NCBI GenBank assembly: GCA_936432065.2
Contig: OW386285.2
Coordinates: 259,025,317 to 259,089,316, forward strand
Direction of reading: 5' to 3'
DNA from: Rutpela maculata
Lineage: Eukaryota > Arthropoda > Insecta > Coleoptera > Cerambycidae
Length of the DNA: 64,000 nt
The notes under the pieces were generated by a model. That model was not told the DNA's origin. It did not search any database and saw only the letters and a program-made list of their open reading frames with translations. The translations under genes and the position numbers were made by a program. Below are positions 18,745 through 27,984 of this stretch, in pieces. Position 1 is the first letter of the stretch, and every line of letters begins with the position of its first letter.

Positions 18745-19422
18745 ATGCCCGTAGACAAGTTCGGTAGGTCTAATATAGGCCAAGATAGTGTTCCAAGTAG
18801 TGGTTCCTATTTACTTTCGCCTTATAGGCATGGCTTCATCTTCACCGAGGATGGAAATATAGATGTGGAAAACCTAAAACTTAGTAATGTTAAGTCACCT
18901 ACTAATGATAATGATGTTTGTAATAAAAGATATGTAGATGGTAGCCTAAAATCTCTAGATAAGGAACTCCATACAATTATTGAAATGTCTTCAATAGATG
19001 CTATTCGAGAATTTGAACATAAATACAAGAGTTTCAACGAATCGCTTGAGATCATCAAGAAAGATGTTGGGAATTTAAGAAACGAGTTTTCAAATAAAAT
19101 AAATATACTCAAAAATGACAGAACTATAATAATTACTGATTTGTCAAATGCAATTTCTAACTTAAAATCGGCTGTACAGGTAAATACATTAAACTTGGAT
19201 AAGATATCAGATCTAGATCTATCTGCTAAAATAACATTGATGGAAAATTTTATAAAAAATATTGAAGGGGAGCTAAATCAATCTGCTAAAATAATATCGA
19301 TGGAAAATTTTATAAAAAATATTGAAAGGGAGCTAAATGAATTTAGAGATACCGTCGTAAGACAAATGTCTGAAGTTTATTTAGATATGGCCAATCTTAA
19401 AAAGAAAAAGTTAGTTCACTGA
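18745..19422 (+). CDS. Polinton fibre-like coiled-coil protein
   Basis: 225 residues from the ATG at 18745; the frame is open 8 codons further upstream but without ATG. Residues 50-65 (LKLSNVKSPTNDNDVCNKRYVD) resemble the short motif before the shaft of phage and viral tail or fibre proteins. The rest is coiled coil (about 70-215). A 20-residue unit, SAKIxxMENFIKNIExELN, is repeated in tandem, from a perfect 60-bp DNA period (19221-19340). It lies 36 bp after the DUF8207 gene and 24 bp before the integrase. An attachment-fibre role is inference. Confidence 0.65.
   Translation: MPVDKFGRSNIGQDSVPSSGSYLLSPYRHGFIFTEDGNIDVENLKLSNVKSPTNDNDVCNKRYVDGSLKSLDKELHTIIEMSSIDAIREFEHKYKSFNESLEIIKKDVGNLRNEFSNKINILKNDRTIIITDLSNAISNLKSAVQVNTLNLDKISDLDLSAKITLMENFIKNIEGELNQSAKIISMENFIKNIERELNEFRDTVVRQMSEVYLDMANLKKKKLVH
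19221..19340 (+). repeat. Two-copy 60-bp in-frame repeat in the fibre-like gene
   Basis: Two copies beginning atctgctaaaata at 19221 and 19281 differ at only a few bases. The duplication adds one 20-residue coiled-coil segment and keeps the frame. It implies length variation of the rod between element copies. Confidence 0.85.
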
Positions 19423-19446
19423 TAACACTGCTGCTGGTGAGTAGTC

Positions 19447-20379
19447 ATGGAGCATACAAAAGAAAAAATTCAAGTGATAAACGAACTCCATAAACCAGCT
19501 AGAAAAAATTTCAAGCGTCGGCGTACTATCATAAAAGGTTTTGATGATCTTTGGCAAATGGACTTGGCTGTAATGGATCACGCACATGTTAATAGTAACT
19601 TTAGATATATATTAGTGATGATTGATTGTTTTTCGAAATTTGTTTGGACCAAACCTTTAAAAACTAAATCGGGAAAAGAGATAACGCAGGCTGTTGGTGA
19701 AATATTCAAAGATGGTAAACGAATACCTAAAAATTTACAATCAGATCAAGGTACTGAATTTTATAACACTGGTTTTAACAGCCTGATGAAAAAGTACAAC
19801 GTTAACCATTATAGTACGTTCAGCATTAAAAAGGCTGCAATTGTGGAACGTGTTATAAGAACGTTAAAGGAAAAGTTATACAAATACTTTAGTTTGAACG
19901 GAACGTACAGATGGCTTGATATACTACCTCAAATAACTGATAATTACAATACGCAACGCCATCGAACTACGGGTATGAAACCATGTGAAATAAACAAGAA
20001 AAATGAAAAAATTATTTTAAATTCCTCTTATAACTTTATTAAGATGGCGACAGATCCGAGAAAATTTAAAGTTGGCAACCTTGTTCGTATTAGTAAGCAT
20101 AAACATGTATTTGAAAAAGGATACACTCCCAATTGGACAACGGAATTATTTAAAATCGTTAAAGTACAGATTACCAATCCCATCACCTACCTTCTTCAGG
20201 ATTTGCGTGGAAATCCCATCGCCGGTGGATTTTATGCCGAAGAACTTCAAAAAGCTAAATATTCGGATGTTTATTTAATAGAAAAAGTATTACGTAAGCG
20301 TAGCAATAAAATTTTTGTTAAATGGTTAGGTTTAGATAAATCTCACAATAGTTGGATAGACAACACAAATATACTCTGA
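19447..20379 (+). CDS. Polinton retroviral-type integrase with C-terminal chromodomain
   Basis: 310 residues. The DDE core is visible: WQMD (Asp39), LQSDQGTEF (Asp100) and AAIVERVIRTLK (Glu134), with YNTQRHRTTGMKP after it. The C-terminal 45 residues (YLIEKVLRKRSNKIFVKWLGL...NSWID) form a chromodomain, a histone-tail reader that in Ty3-type integrases directs insertion to chromatin marks. This enzyme makes the 6-bp target duplication seen at the element's ends. No N-terminal HHCC zinc finger is evident. It is intact and of normal size for insect Polintons. Confidence 0.93.
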   Translation: MEHTKEKIQVINELHKPARKNFKRRRTIIKGFDDLWQMDLAVMDHAHVNSNFRYILVMIDCFSKFVWTKPLKTKSGKEITQAVGEIFKDGKRIPKNLQSDQGTEFYNTGFNSLMKKYNVNHYSTFSIKKAAIVERVIRTLKEKLYKYFSLNGTYRWLDILPQITDNYNTQRHRTTGMKPCEINKKNEKIILNSSYNFIKMATDPRKFKVGNLVRISKHKHVFEKGYTPNWTTELFKIVKVQITNPITYLLQDLRGNPIAGGFYAEELQKAKYSDVYLIEKVLRKRSNKIFVKWLGLDKSHNSWIDNTNIL

Positions 20380-20574
20380 TGTGTTTCGATTTGCATGTAT
20401 TTAAATGGGGAATTGTTTCAATTGACTAGAATTATGTGATTTAACATTGGTTCTTATGGAAAACACGCACAAATTCAGCTCGATAAGAGGCCTTTTGATT
20501 AACCGGAAGCATTGCTGGTGCAGCTAATTTATTTGAAATATATCAAGCCTGTTACTGTTAGTTAGTCGTGAAAC

Positions 20575-21309
20575 ATGGCATCAAACACACCTAGCCCCAC
20601 GTTTTCTGAAGATTTCGATCATTGGCGGGAAGTTGATCGAATTACCGAAAAGTATAGAGTTGCAATCCAAAATGAAGAAAAGTACATTTATGAACGTGTA
20701 TTCGCCATGAAAAACTCTTCATATAGAATAAAAGTTGGATTAAGTAGTGCACGAAACAATGTTCCAGCTGTAAAAATATTAATGGCCGCTAATGAGCAGA
20801 TCAATAAAGCTCATAACATTTCCTTCGATGCTGAAGATTGGTATGATTTTATTACTTACCTTAAACAACTTTCCAATAATTACTTCGATGCTGATAGTGG
20901 ATTTGGGGAGGATGAGGAGGCTGCTGCGGTGAAGCAGTTTTCAAATTACATTATCAACACATCGTTATTTATGGGTGCTAAGATGTTGAAAGTGGCTAAC
21001 GATTTTGTTACGTTTTATATGTGTGAAAATACTGTGCGTGAATTTATTAACATTAGTAGGCTTATCAATTCAACTATACATGTATTAAATGGTTTAGATT
21101 TTGCTGGATTTTACAATAATTTTTTGAATGTCACCAATAATATACTATGTGAATCTAATTATGAACTGCCTTCAGATAATGTAATGTTATATTTATGTGA
21201 TTTATTACCACATTCCATTCAAATGCATTGTATTCGTGAATGTTTACATTTTAATAGAGCTAAGGTTATGAATGATTTAGATAGAAAAATGTTTATATTA
21301 AATGCTTGA
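20575..21309 (+). CDS. Polinton conserved unknown protein (N-terminal PC4-like segment possible)
   Basis: 244 residues. Residues 50-100 (YRIKVGLSSARNN..AVKILMAANEQI...ISFDAEDWYDFITYLKQL) have the strand-strand-helix pattern with a Trp helix seen in PC4-type single-strand DNA-binding domains. This is weak and offered as inference. The rest is helical, with scattered Cys. It sits 195 bp after the integrase and 70 bp before the IAP gene in the rightward block. The frame is intact. I do not recognise the family with certainty. Confidence 0.6.
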   Translation: MASNTPSPTFSEDFDHWREVDRITEKYRVAIQNEEKYIYERVFAMKNSSYRIKVGLSSARNNVPAVKILMAANEQINKAHNISFDAEDWYDFITYLKQLSNNYFDADSGFGEDEEAAAVKQFSNYIINTSLFMGAKMLKVANDFVTFYMCENTVREFINISRLINSTIHVLNGLDFAGFYNNFLNVTNNILCESNYELPSDNVMLYLCDLLPHSIQMHCIRECLHFNRAKVMNDLDRKMFILNA

Positions 21310-21379
21310 ATAAATATTTTCAAATAAATACCATCTTATTATTTATCCCAATTCAGTAGTTATTTGACTGGTATATAAA

Positions 21380-22090
21380 ATGGATGTGCAGTATGAGAAA
21401 AGATTAGAAACATTTGAAAATTGGTTATCAGAATTTCCAAAGTCTACTCTAGCTCTAGCTGGTTTCATTTATGTTGGTCAAGAAGACATAGTTAAATGTC
21501 CAATATGTGAAATTGAATTATGTAATTGGTGTGAGGGTGATGATCCCACAGTAGATCATTTGAGATGGAGCCCCGACTGTGCGTTTTTTGAAAATGGTGA
21601 GGATAATTCGTTATTTATTAAGAGAAGACGGACCCCGCTTTATTCAGATAAAATGACTTTGGAAAGCCGCTTAAAAACATTTGAGAACTGGCCCCCTCAG
21701 ATAAGCCAAAAACCGAGAGAATTAGCTGAGGTAGGTTTCTACTATACCGGCACAGGTGATCAAGTCATATGTTTTCACTGTGGTGTGGGTTTAATGAATT
21801 GGAGTTCTGGAGATAATGTGTGGGAAGAGCATGCCCGCTTTAATTCTAAATGTGAATATAATCAGCTCAAGAATGAAAAAAATGTAACGTCATCACTAGC
21901 GATAAAAGAAATGCTAGTATCAGAAGAAGCACAGGATGTAAAAATTAATCAAGTTGAAACTTGTAATAAACTGTTATGTAAAATTTGTTTAGAAAATGAG
22001 CTCTCTGTAAGCATACAGTATGTTGTAGTGATTGTTCAGTTAATTTTGATAAATGTATTATATGTAGACAAAAAATCACATCTTTTTTGA
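21380..22090 (+). CDS. Polinton IAP-like protein, two BIR domains, RING disrupted by a frameshift
   Basis: 236 residues as the frame stands. BIR1 (about 5-72) has CPIC...H...C zinc ligands with NWCEGD; BIR2 (about 96-158) has CFHC...NWSSGD...H...C. Such proteins, known in baculoviruses and other insect viruses, bind caspases or IAP antagonists and delay apoptosis of the infected cell. A RING begins with CKIC at about 200, but near 22005-22012 the frame shifts. The remaining Cys pairs of a RING are coded in another frame over about 22012-22115, and some bases appear missing. The BIR pair may still be made; ubiquitin-ligase activity is expected to be lost. It is the last rightward gene and converges on the NTase gene. 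Confidence 0.85.
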   Translation: MDVQYEKRLETFENWLSEFPKSTLALAGFIYVGQEDIVKCPICEIELCNWCEGDDPTVDHLRWSPDCAFFENGEDNSLFIKRRRTPLYSDKMTLESRLKTFENWPPQISQKPRELAEVGFYYTGTGDQVICFHCGVGLMNWSSGDNVWEEHARFNSKCEYNQLKNEKNVTSSLAIKEMLVSEEAQDVKINQVETCNKLLCKICLENELSVSIQYVVVIVQLILINVLYVDKKSHLF

Positions 22091-22297
22091 AAATATTTAT
22101 ATCATAAATAAAGTATGTATGATAATGAAGTGTTTTTTGATTTTTCCTAATTCCTAGAAATAAAAATCAGAGTTAAATTTTATAAAATTTTATTTTAAAC
22201 ACATAAAAAGAGCTTATAATGTACAGACAGTAATAAGTTTTATAAAATATTATTTTAAATACAAAAGAGCTGCAATAGCTACTACAATAGTTTAATC

Positions 22298-22891
22298 TTA
22301 ACAATAAGCACATTCTATTTTAGTTTGATTTCGACATAAAGCAGTATACGCTATTAAACTAAGTTTTTTTGGATTGTAGGGTTTATTTATATCAGATCTG
22401 CGTGTGCGAAAAAGGTATTTAAAAAACCGTTCAATTTTTATTGTTCTAAGGAAAAGATCAGTACCATTTCGAGGAAATTTTATCATTCTTAATTCATCAC
22501 GCTCATTAATATATATACCTACTTTACATACTTCCATATCAAAGTTTTTTAAGATGTTAAATACAAAATTTTCATAGTTACAGTCAAATTTTCCAATAGA
22601 AATTTCATTAATTCTTTCGGTTTTGTAGAAAAAATGTGATGTGGGTGTTTTTATTGCATATGGTGGATAGTCTGAGTTTTCTACATAAATGTCAATATCA
22701 CCATATGCATCGGTTCTATTAAGTAAATATACAGCAAAACCGCCTGCAATACAACATTTTTTATCCATCATCGTTCTTCCAGTCAGTACTTCGAGGGTGA
22801 CTCTAAACTGCATCTTTTTCACTTCATTGCTAAGAAGATGTGTAAAAAATGGTTCGCTGATAAAATTGGCATGGTGCGGCAGTAATTCCAT
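22298..22891 (-). CDS. Polinton nucleotidyltransferase-fold protein
   Basis: 197 residues. The segment CIAGGFAVYLLNR...YGDIDIYVEN has the GG-x(n)-DxD pattern of the minimal nucleotidyltransferase fold (polymerase-beta superfamily), in which the two Asp bind the metal. Downstream comes a further acidic strand (KFDCNYENFVF or NFDMEVCKV). Substrates of this superfamily range from RNA 3' ends to proteins and small molecules, and none can be chosen here. It follows PolB in the second leftward block, about 30 bp after its stop, and ends 207 bp from the convergent IAP gene. It is not part of the classic Polinton core set. Confidence 0.68.
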   Translation of the reverse strand: MELLPHHANFISEPFFTHLLSNEVKKMQFRVTLEVLTGRTMMDKKCCIAGGFAVYLLNRTDAYGDIDIYVENSDYPPYAIKTPTSHFFYKTERINEISIGKFDCNYENFVFNILKNFDMEVCKVGIYINERDELRMIKFPRNGTDLFLRTIKIERFFKYLFRTRRSDINKPYNPKKLSLIAYTALCRNQTKIECAYC

Positions 22892-22921
22892 GTTTACCCT
22901 TACGTTTCAACTAAAAACAAT

Positions 22922-25900
22922 TTATTCTATCATAATTGAGTAGTGACCCCAAGGTAATGTATCTGTTGAATCCTGGATTAAATATCTTTTATCATCGGAG
23001 GGGTTCAAAGCAACTTTAGTTTGCTTAACCGAGTAGACTTTATGTAAATGTGATTGGATGGTTCTTTGGGTTCGGTACAGTTCGGTTTTAGTTTCCAAAC
23101 AGTTCTTATAGTCATCGAATGAAATTTTATTTTTTACAATATTAGTCTTTACCCCTTTAGATTTTTTTATAACATTTTCCCCTTCAACTCTAAGCGCATA
23201 CATCTTTGACCGTAAACCTACAAAATGGGTCATTATGCTACCATTTAACTCATCTTTCATGATCCCGGGAATTTTTTTATTAACTAAAGGGATATTGTAT
23301 CGGTTGTTGGGTGGATAGTCACTAGTATCGAATTTAGCAATGTTTTCTTTTATAATTTTCTCATAAACATCTTCACATTTTATGTCATAAATAAGGCTAT
23401 CCGTATCGGTGTACAGCAATTTACAGTCATCATTATTTTCAAATTTTTGCAACATAAAATTATAGTGAAAATCATATATACAAGTTTTCGATATATCTAA
23501 AATACATAATCCGATGTATAAAGGCTTGTTGAAAAAAATTTCAGACTTATTTAATTCAATAGCCACTAAATTCTCGTCAAATATAGCACGACTATGGAAA
23601 TTGGGGCTAGCGATGTAATTTTTAGCACCATATCGACCCTCCCATTTCGACACCAATTTTACAAGCCGATGCTTACGAATATTTTCCATAGTCTTACCAA
23701 AAACTGCATTAATTAGTAACTTATATAGATTCTTTTCAAATTCATTTTTCGAACTTGCGCACAGTTTTGTATTTAACTCTATGTACGGTCTTAGCCATGG
23801 AGATTGTTTGAACTCTAATATACGGTGAATTTTTATAAGTTTAATCCCCAAGGATAAAGCTTGCTTTAAATTTCTATAGTGTATTACATATCGGGTTTTA
23901 CGGTAGAGTGTCGTCATCAGTTTTGGTAATTTTGATCCCGGCGGCACTAGATGTTCCGGACAGAGAGGCATATCTTTATGTTTGTCGTGTAGATGTTCCG
24001 GGTACTCTAAATCAACTTCGAGAATATATCCGTTTTCTGAGTCGTCTGGTACATCTATCACATTAAAATTTTCAAAATTCTCCACCCACCGAAACCCTTT
24101 GTAGGGCAAAAAGGCTTCCATGGCCCATCCATACATGTTATTTATATCAAGATATAATAGATAAGAACTAGGTTTTGAACAATCATATTCTGACAAAAAT
24201 TTATTGTAAGCCTTAGCATATCTATTACAGCACTGACTTACACCACCTCGAATACCACGTTCAATAAATAAAAGCATGTCGATGTCCTGTAAAAGTTCCA
24301 ACTCTACTTTTGTAAACTTTAACATACAATGCCACGTATAGCCCGGTAGTGTATAGTAATGTGCCGGATCTAATTGATAAATATTTAAACATTTTTGTCT
24401 GAAATTTTCGAAAATATCTGCCAATAAAATTACATCAGTTTTTAGATATAAGTTTGAATATTCACCTAGTGTTTTAATATTAAATTTTTCCCAAACATTC
24501 CGAGCATGTTGGTAATCTTCATCGCTTATATTAGAGTCATTTAATTTATTGTAAAAATGTTCTTTTGCCGGCAACTCAGTTTCAGATAATTTTTTAAAAG
24601 AATCTATAAAATCATATGGGAAGACGCCCTTTCTCGTAAGCATATTAAACTTTTCACTATCTAAATCACTAAATTCTTTTTGCAAATTTGTTAATTCCCC
24701 TTTTGTTAAATATGATGATAGTTTATCCAGCGATGCGGCCATAAATCGGAAAGAATCGATAAACCGAAATTTTATTACCGAGCCTTCAACACTTCTTGTG
24801 AACGATATGTATTTTTCCTTATTGATTGGCAATAAAGTGATCTGACCGGTTTTTGCAAGATCTTTGATTAGAAAATGAGCGTCATATCCAGATAAATTAT
24901 GAAAGACGACCGGTACTATAAATGATTTTTTAAAATTTAAGTTGCAGTTTTCATGCATCGGCCCGCGGTATTTACCTGTGAAATAGTTGTAGTCACGTAC
25001 TTTCTTATCTTCAGGTTTAAATATTGATTCGCAAATATGACAGTGAGTTGATGCAGCGAACTCTTTTTGCTGATGTTCAGAAATGTCCATTGGTACAATA
25101 GTCTTTAATTTTGATTCGAGAAATTCACCGATATTCTCTAATTGTTTTGAAAACCACTCTATACAGTTAAAACCACGATTGCTGCAATAATACGATAAGC
25201 TATCATCATACGAACATTTAAAATATAATCCTGCGCTGAAAGCAGTATGTTTTTGGTATTTTAAAGTTTTAGTTTGACTAATTTCGGAAAATGGTTCTAG
25301 CATTGATTCGAAATCGCAGTACAATATGAACGGTACAGGCTCTTTATAATTATAATTTTTGAACTTTACAATTTTTTCCTATGGAAATGATATTTTACAT
25401 TTATTAACATTTTTACAGTCTACTGTGTGTAAATTTAATTTTGCTTCACTAGAAAAATAATTTAAACATATATCACAAATGTACAGTTTTCCATTACGTT
25501 TACTCATTTGACTAGACACAAGTCTGGAAAGGTCTTTTATCCAACAGAAATGATATTTTATTTCAAGATTGGAATCATCATCAGCACTTTTTTCACGCTC
25601 ATCTGTATAGTTATTTTGAATCATTAATAAGTTTATATGTTTTTCTAATTTGGTTTTAGTTAAACGAGCTGGTACTGAATGAAAATTATTTCCAAACAAT
25701 TTTAGCATATAAATATTAACAGAAATGTTATTTTGTTTTTCAAATTTTGTAATTTGTAGTAGTGACATTGGAAGTTTAATATTTTTTAAATTCAAAATTT
25801 CGGAGTAGTGGGGGTACGATGATATTCTATCGGAATGACTGTCAACGGGATACAAAGCCGAAATTATGGACCAGGCAAAGCATGCTTCATCATCATAATT

Positions 25901-26650
25901 TTTAACATTGACACATGCATGTTTTTTAGCTATTTGATTGGGAAGTCTAATGAAAGATGAGCCGTTGCCCATTTCAACCTTATTAATATTTATTTCTAAA
26001 CTTATTATTTTTTGTAGCACAAATCCCGACTCTTTTTCCTGGAATTCCTCTAATTTATTTAAAATTTTATCTATAATATATTCCTGAAACCACAACTTTA
26101 AATCAGTGCTGATATCAATTGAGGCATTTTTAGTGTTGAAATATTTAAATTCCATTTCTTCTGACTTAATATTATTATTTTTAATGAATTCCCCACAAAA
26201 ACATGCATTCACTTTGATTGTCGGCTGTGATTTGAGAATATTATTTATTCGTGACTTGAATAGAAAGAAGGAATCATCAAGGAACTGTCTCATATCTTTA
26301 TGTATTAAATTTATTATTAAACCTGAACGTATGCGACCTGAAAATACCGAATTTATATCCTCCCATTTAATTCTAGAACTTCTATTTACTCTACCACTCA
26401 AACCCCATCCAATGTAGCCTAAATTTTTTATTAAAATTTTAACTTTTTTTAAATGTCCAATATTTGTATGAATTTTTCTACGAATTCCAATAGAATTGCG
26501 ATTTTTTAATGCTTGGTTAAGCAAACTTAAATGCCCTTTCACTAATTTTAACCATTTTTCCCGACCTATAACATTTTTACACTCACTCAAAATTTTTGTT
26601 ACATTTTGAAACTTCTTCACAATTTCATCACTTAAATTACAAATATCCAT
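22922..26650 (-). pseudogene. Polinton protein-primed DNA polymerase B, one in-frame TAG
   Basis: Two open frames, 26650-25382 and 25378-22922, are in the same phase and separated only by TAG at 25379-25381. Together they span about 1,240 codons, normal for insect Polintons. The N-terminal part carries the OTU-like or Cys region (ACFAWSIISALYP) and a C2H2-like finger (CDICLNYFSSEAKLNLH). The C-terminal part holds exonuclease motifs YCDFES, HNLSGYDAHFL and YLKTDVILLAD. It also holds polymerase motifs LYLDINNMYG, KLLINAVFGKT and YTDTDSL. In this family the enzyme replicates the linear genome from a terminal protein. All catalytic motifs lie beyond the stop. The frame is otherwise clean, so the stop is recent or read through. 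The start is ATG at 26650. Confidence 0.9.
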
Positions 26651-26652
26651 TA

Positions 26653-26958
26653 TCAAATTTTATCTAATAATACAATACACTTCTTGTAAACTTCTATGCT
26701 CGAGAGTTTGAACTCTAATGCTGCAGTAAACTTAGGTTGAATATTTATAAATAATTGTTTTACTTTTTCAATGTTTTGTGTATAATCTAACCCCACAAAT
26801 TGATGAATCAATCGTTTATATAAATTTTCATTATATAACAAATAAATAGAAATATCTACTTTCGAGTATATTGTATTATTATTATTATAAAAAAATGCGT
26901 GATTTTCAACAAAAAAGCGAATTTTGAATTTCTTTCTACAAATAATGCACTTATACAT
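26653..26958 (-). CDS. Polinton small zinc-finger protein upstream of PolB
   Basis: 101 residues. The N-terminus MYKCIICRKKF...FFVENH looks like a single zinc finger; the rest is helical, with no known domain. Its TGA stop is 2 bp from the PolB ATG, so the two genes are probably on one transcript. It may assist replication, given its neighbours. The family is not recognised. Confidence 0.5.
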   Translation of the reverse strand: MYKCIICRKKFKIRFFVENHAFFYNNNNTIYSKVDISIYLLYNENLYKRLIHQFVGLDYTQNIEKVKQLFINIQPKFTAALEFKLSSIEVYKKCIVLLDKI

Positions 26959-27098
26959 ACTAAATTATTGCAGCTCCTAAATTATTGCAGCTCTTTATGT
27001 GTATGGATCCGCCCACAGCCCCTTTTAGAATTGTTGTGAATCAGCTAAAATTAAAAGAAAAATGGCATTTAATAAATATCTTCAAAATGCATAATAAA

Positions 27099-27428
27099 TT
27101 ACTTACATGCACTTTGAGTCCAACTTTCGGTTTCAATAAATTCGAATGTTGTTCCTAATGCAGGCTTATTAACATCTTTTTGACCTTTAAAGATCAGGCT
27201 GTATTTTCCTGCTGTGAAATTCTCCAAATTATCCTTCATATGGGGAACCACTCGTTTTGGTAAAAATGCTGTGCTGTCACCGAATTCTAATAGAACCGTT
27301 GTTCCAAATTTGGTTTTTATTAGCTTTGCTGAAATTATTGGAACAGGTGTATCTAGTGGGAGGTCCGTTAATTTGATGGTTGGCTTTGTATCTAAAAGTG
27401 ATACGGCATTCAGTTTATTTAAGTCCAT
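27099..27428 (-). CDS. Polinton conserved small beta-rich protein (OB-fold-like)
   Basis: 109 residues. The pattern LPLDTPVPIISAKLIKTKFG, TTVLLEFGDSTAFLPKRV and GKYSLIFKGQKDV is beta-rich and recurrent in insect Polintons. It resembles a small OB-fold, which would suit single-strand DNA binding during PolB replication; that role is inference. It is the first gene of the second leftward block. The frame ends gtaagtaa, so a splice donor coincides with the stop and a short spliced extension cannot be excluded. Confidence 0.6.
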   Translation of the reverse strand: MDLNKLNAVSLLDTKPTIKLTDLPLDTPVPIISAKLIKTKFGTTVLLEFGDSTAFLPKRVVPHMKDNLENFTAGKYSLIFKGQKDVNKPALGTTFEFIETESWTQSACK

Positions 27429-27817
27429 CTAAAAATATTTTTTTGTATTATATTGAGATAAATTGCAATAAAATAAATTAATAGAACTTACGTTAAATCA
27501 GTAATGCGCACAAACACTTGCTAACAAAATTATTTATAACTTGGAAAGTAAGTGATCTCAATCTCAGTTTATGCTTTTATACTCGTCGAAATCTACATCA
27601 GTACTAAATGATATTTTCACATAACCAACTAATGGAATATATTTATCAACTTCCTTCCTTCAACTTGCTTTGTCATCACGTGCACTTTGTGGCTATGTAG
27701 GCAGGTTTATCATCTTTCCTGTTTCCTATGAAATAACATATCAACTCTTTCTCGGTTTTATTTCCTTGCGATATAATTAATTAACGGCCACTTTTATTGA
27801 GATTGGAAGTATCGTAC
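27429..27817. other. Polinton non-coding segment, likely promoter of the replication block
   Basis: AT-rich and without open frames of note. It lies upstream of the leftward replication genes and just before the duplicated subterminal block. An atcacgtgcac motif near 27678 and a tttatactcg stretch near 27578 are the only notable words. Confidence 0.4.
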
Positions 27818-27984
27818 AATAAATGAAATAGAAATACAATTTTTGTTTAATTTATATCTGAATTTGATTAAAGTCGAAATAGCTCAGTGGGGAGAGCATT
27901 AGACTGAAGTTCTAGAGGTCCCGGGTTCAAATCCTGGTTTCGACAGTTTTTTTAATTTATGTAAAGTGTATAATTAAAATTATT
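27818..27984. repeat. Internal copy of subterminal TIR sequence, interrupted by the tRNA
   Basis: 27818-27872 matches 28199-28253 at 54 of 55 positions. 27946-27963 matches 28259-28276 exactly, and 27961-27984 matches 28116-28139 exactly. The first two blocks are in the same order as in the TIR. They look like remains of an earlier right end to which the present TIR was added. Confidence 0.85.
27873..27945 (+). tRNA. trnF-GAA: tRNA-Phe (GAA) inside the Polinton
   Basis: 73 nt with a complete cloverleaf. Acceptor gtcgaaa/tttcgac pairs 7 of 7. The D arm is gctc/gagc, and the anticodon stem ttaga/tctag encloses the loop ctgaagt with anticodon GAA. The variable loop is aggtc, the T arm ccggg-ttcaaat-cctgg, and the discriminator base A. 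A-box and B-box (ggttcaaatcc) are intact. A T7 run directly follows, a normal pol III terminator. There is no encoded CCA or intron. It lies 39 bp inside the right TIR. Its exact fit between two TIR-like blocks is described in the findings. It appears functional. Confidence 0.93.

Noticed and set aside
22005..22020. A gtaag...acag mini-intron that would fix the IAP RING frame
   Set aside because: It would be about 12 bp long, far below any spliceable intron; a frameshift with base loss is simpler.
25325..25378. A separate start for the C-terminal PolB frame
   Set aside because: The frame there has only a TTG as apparent start and continues in phase through the TAG with family-typical sequence; one gene with a stop is the better reading.
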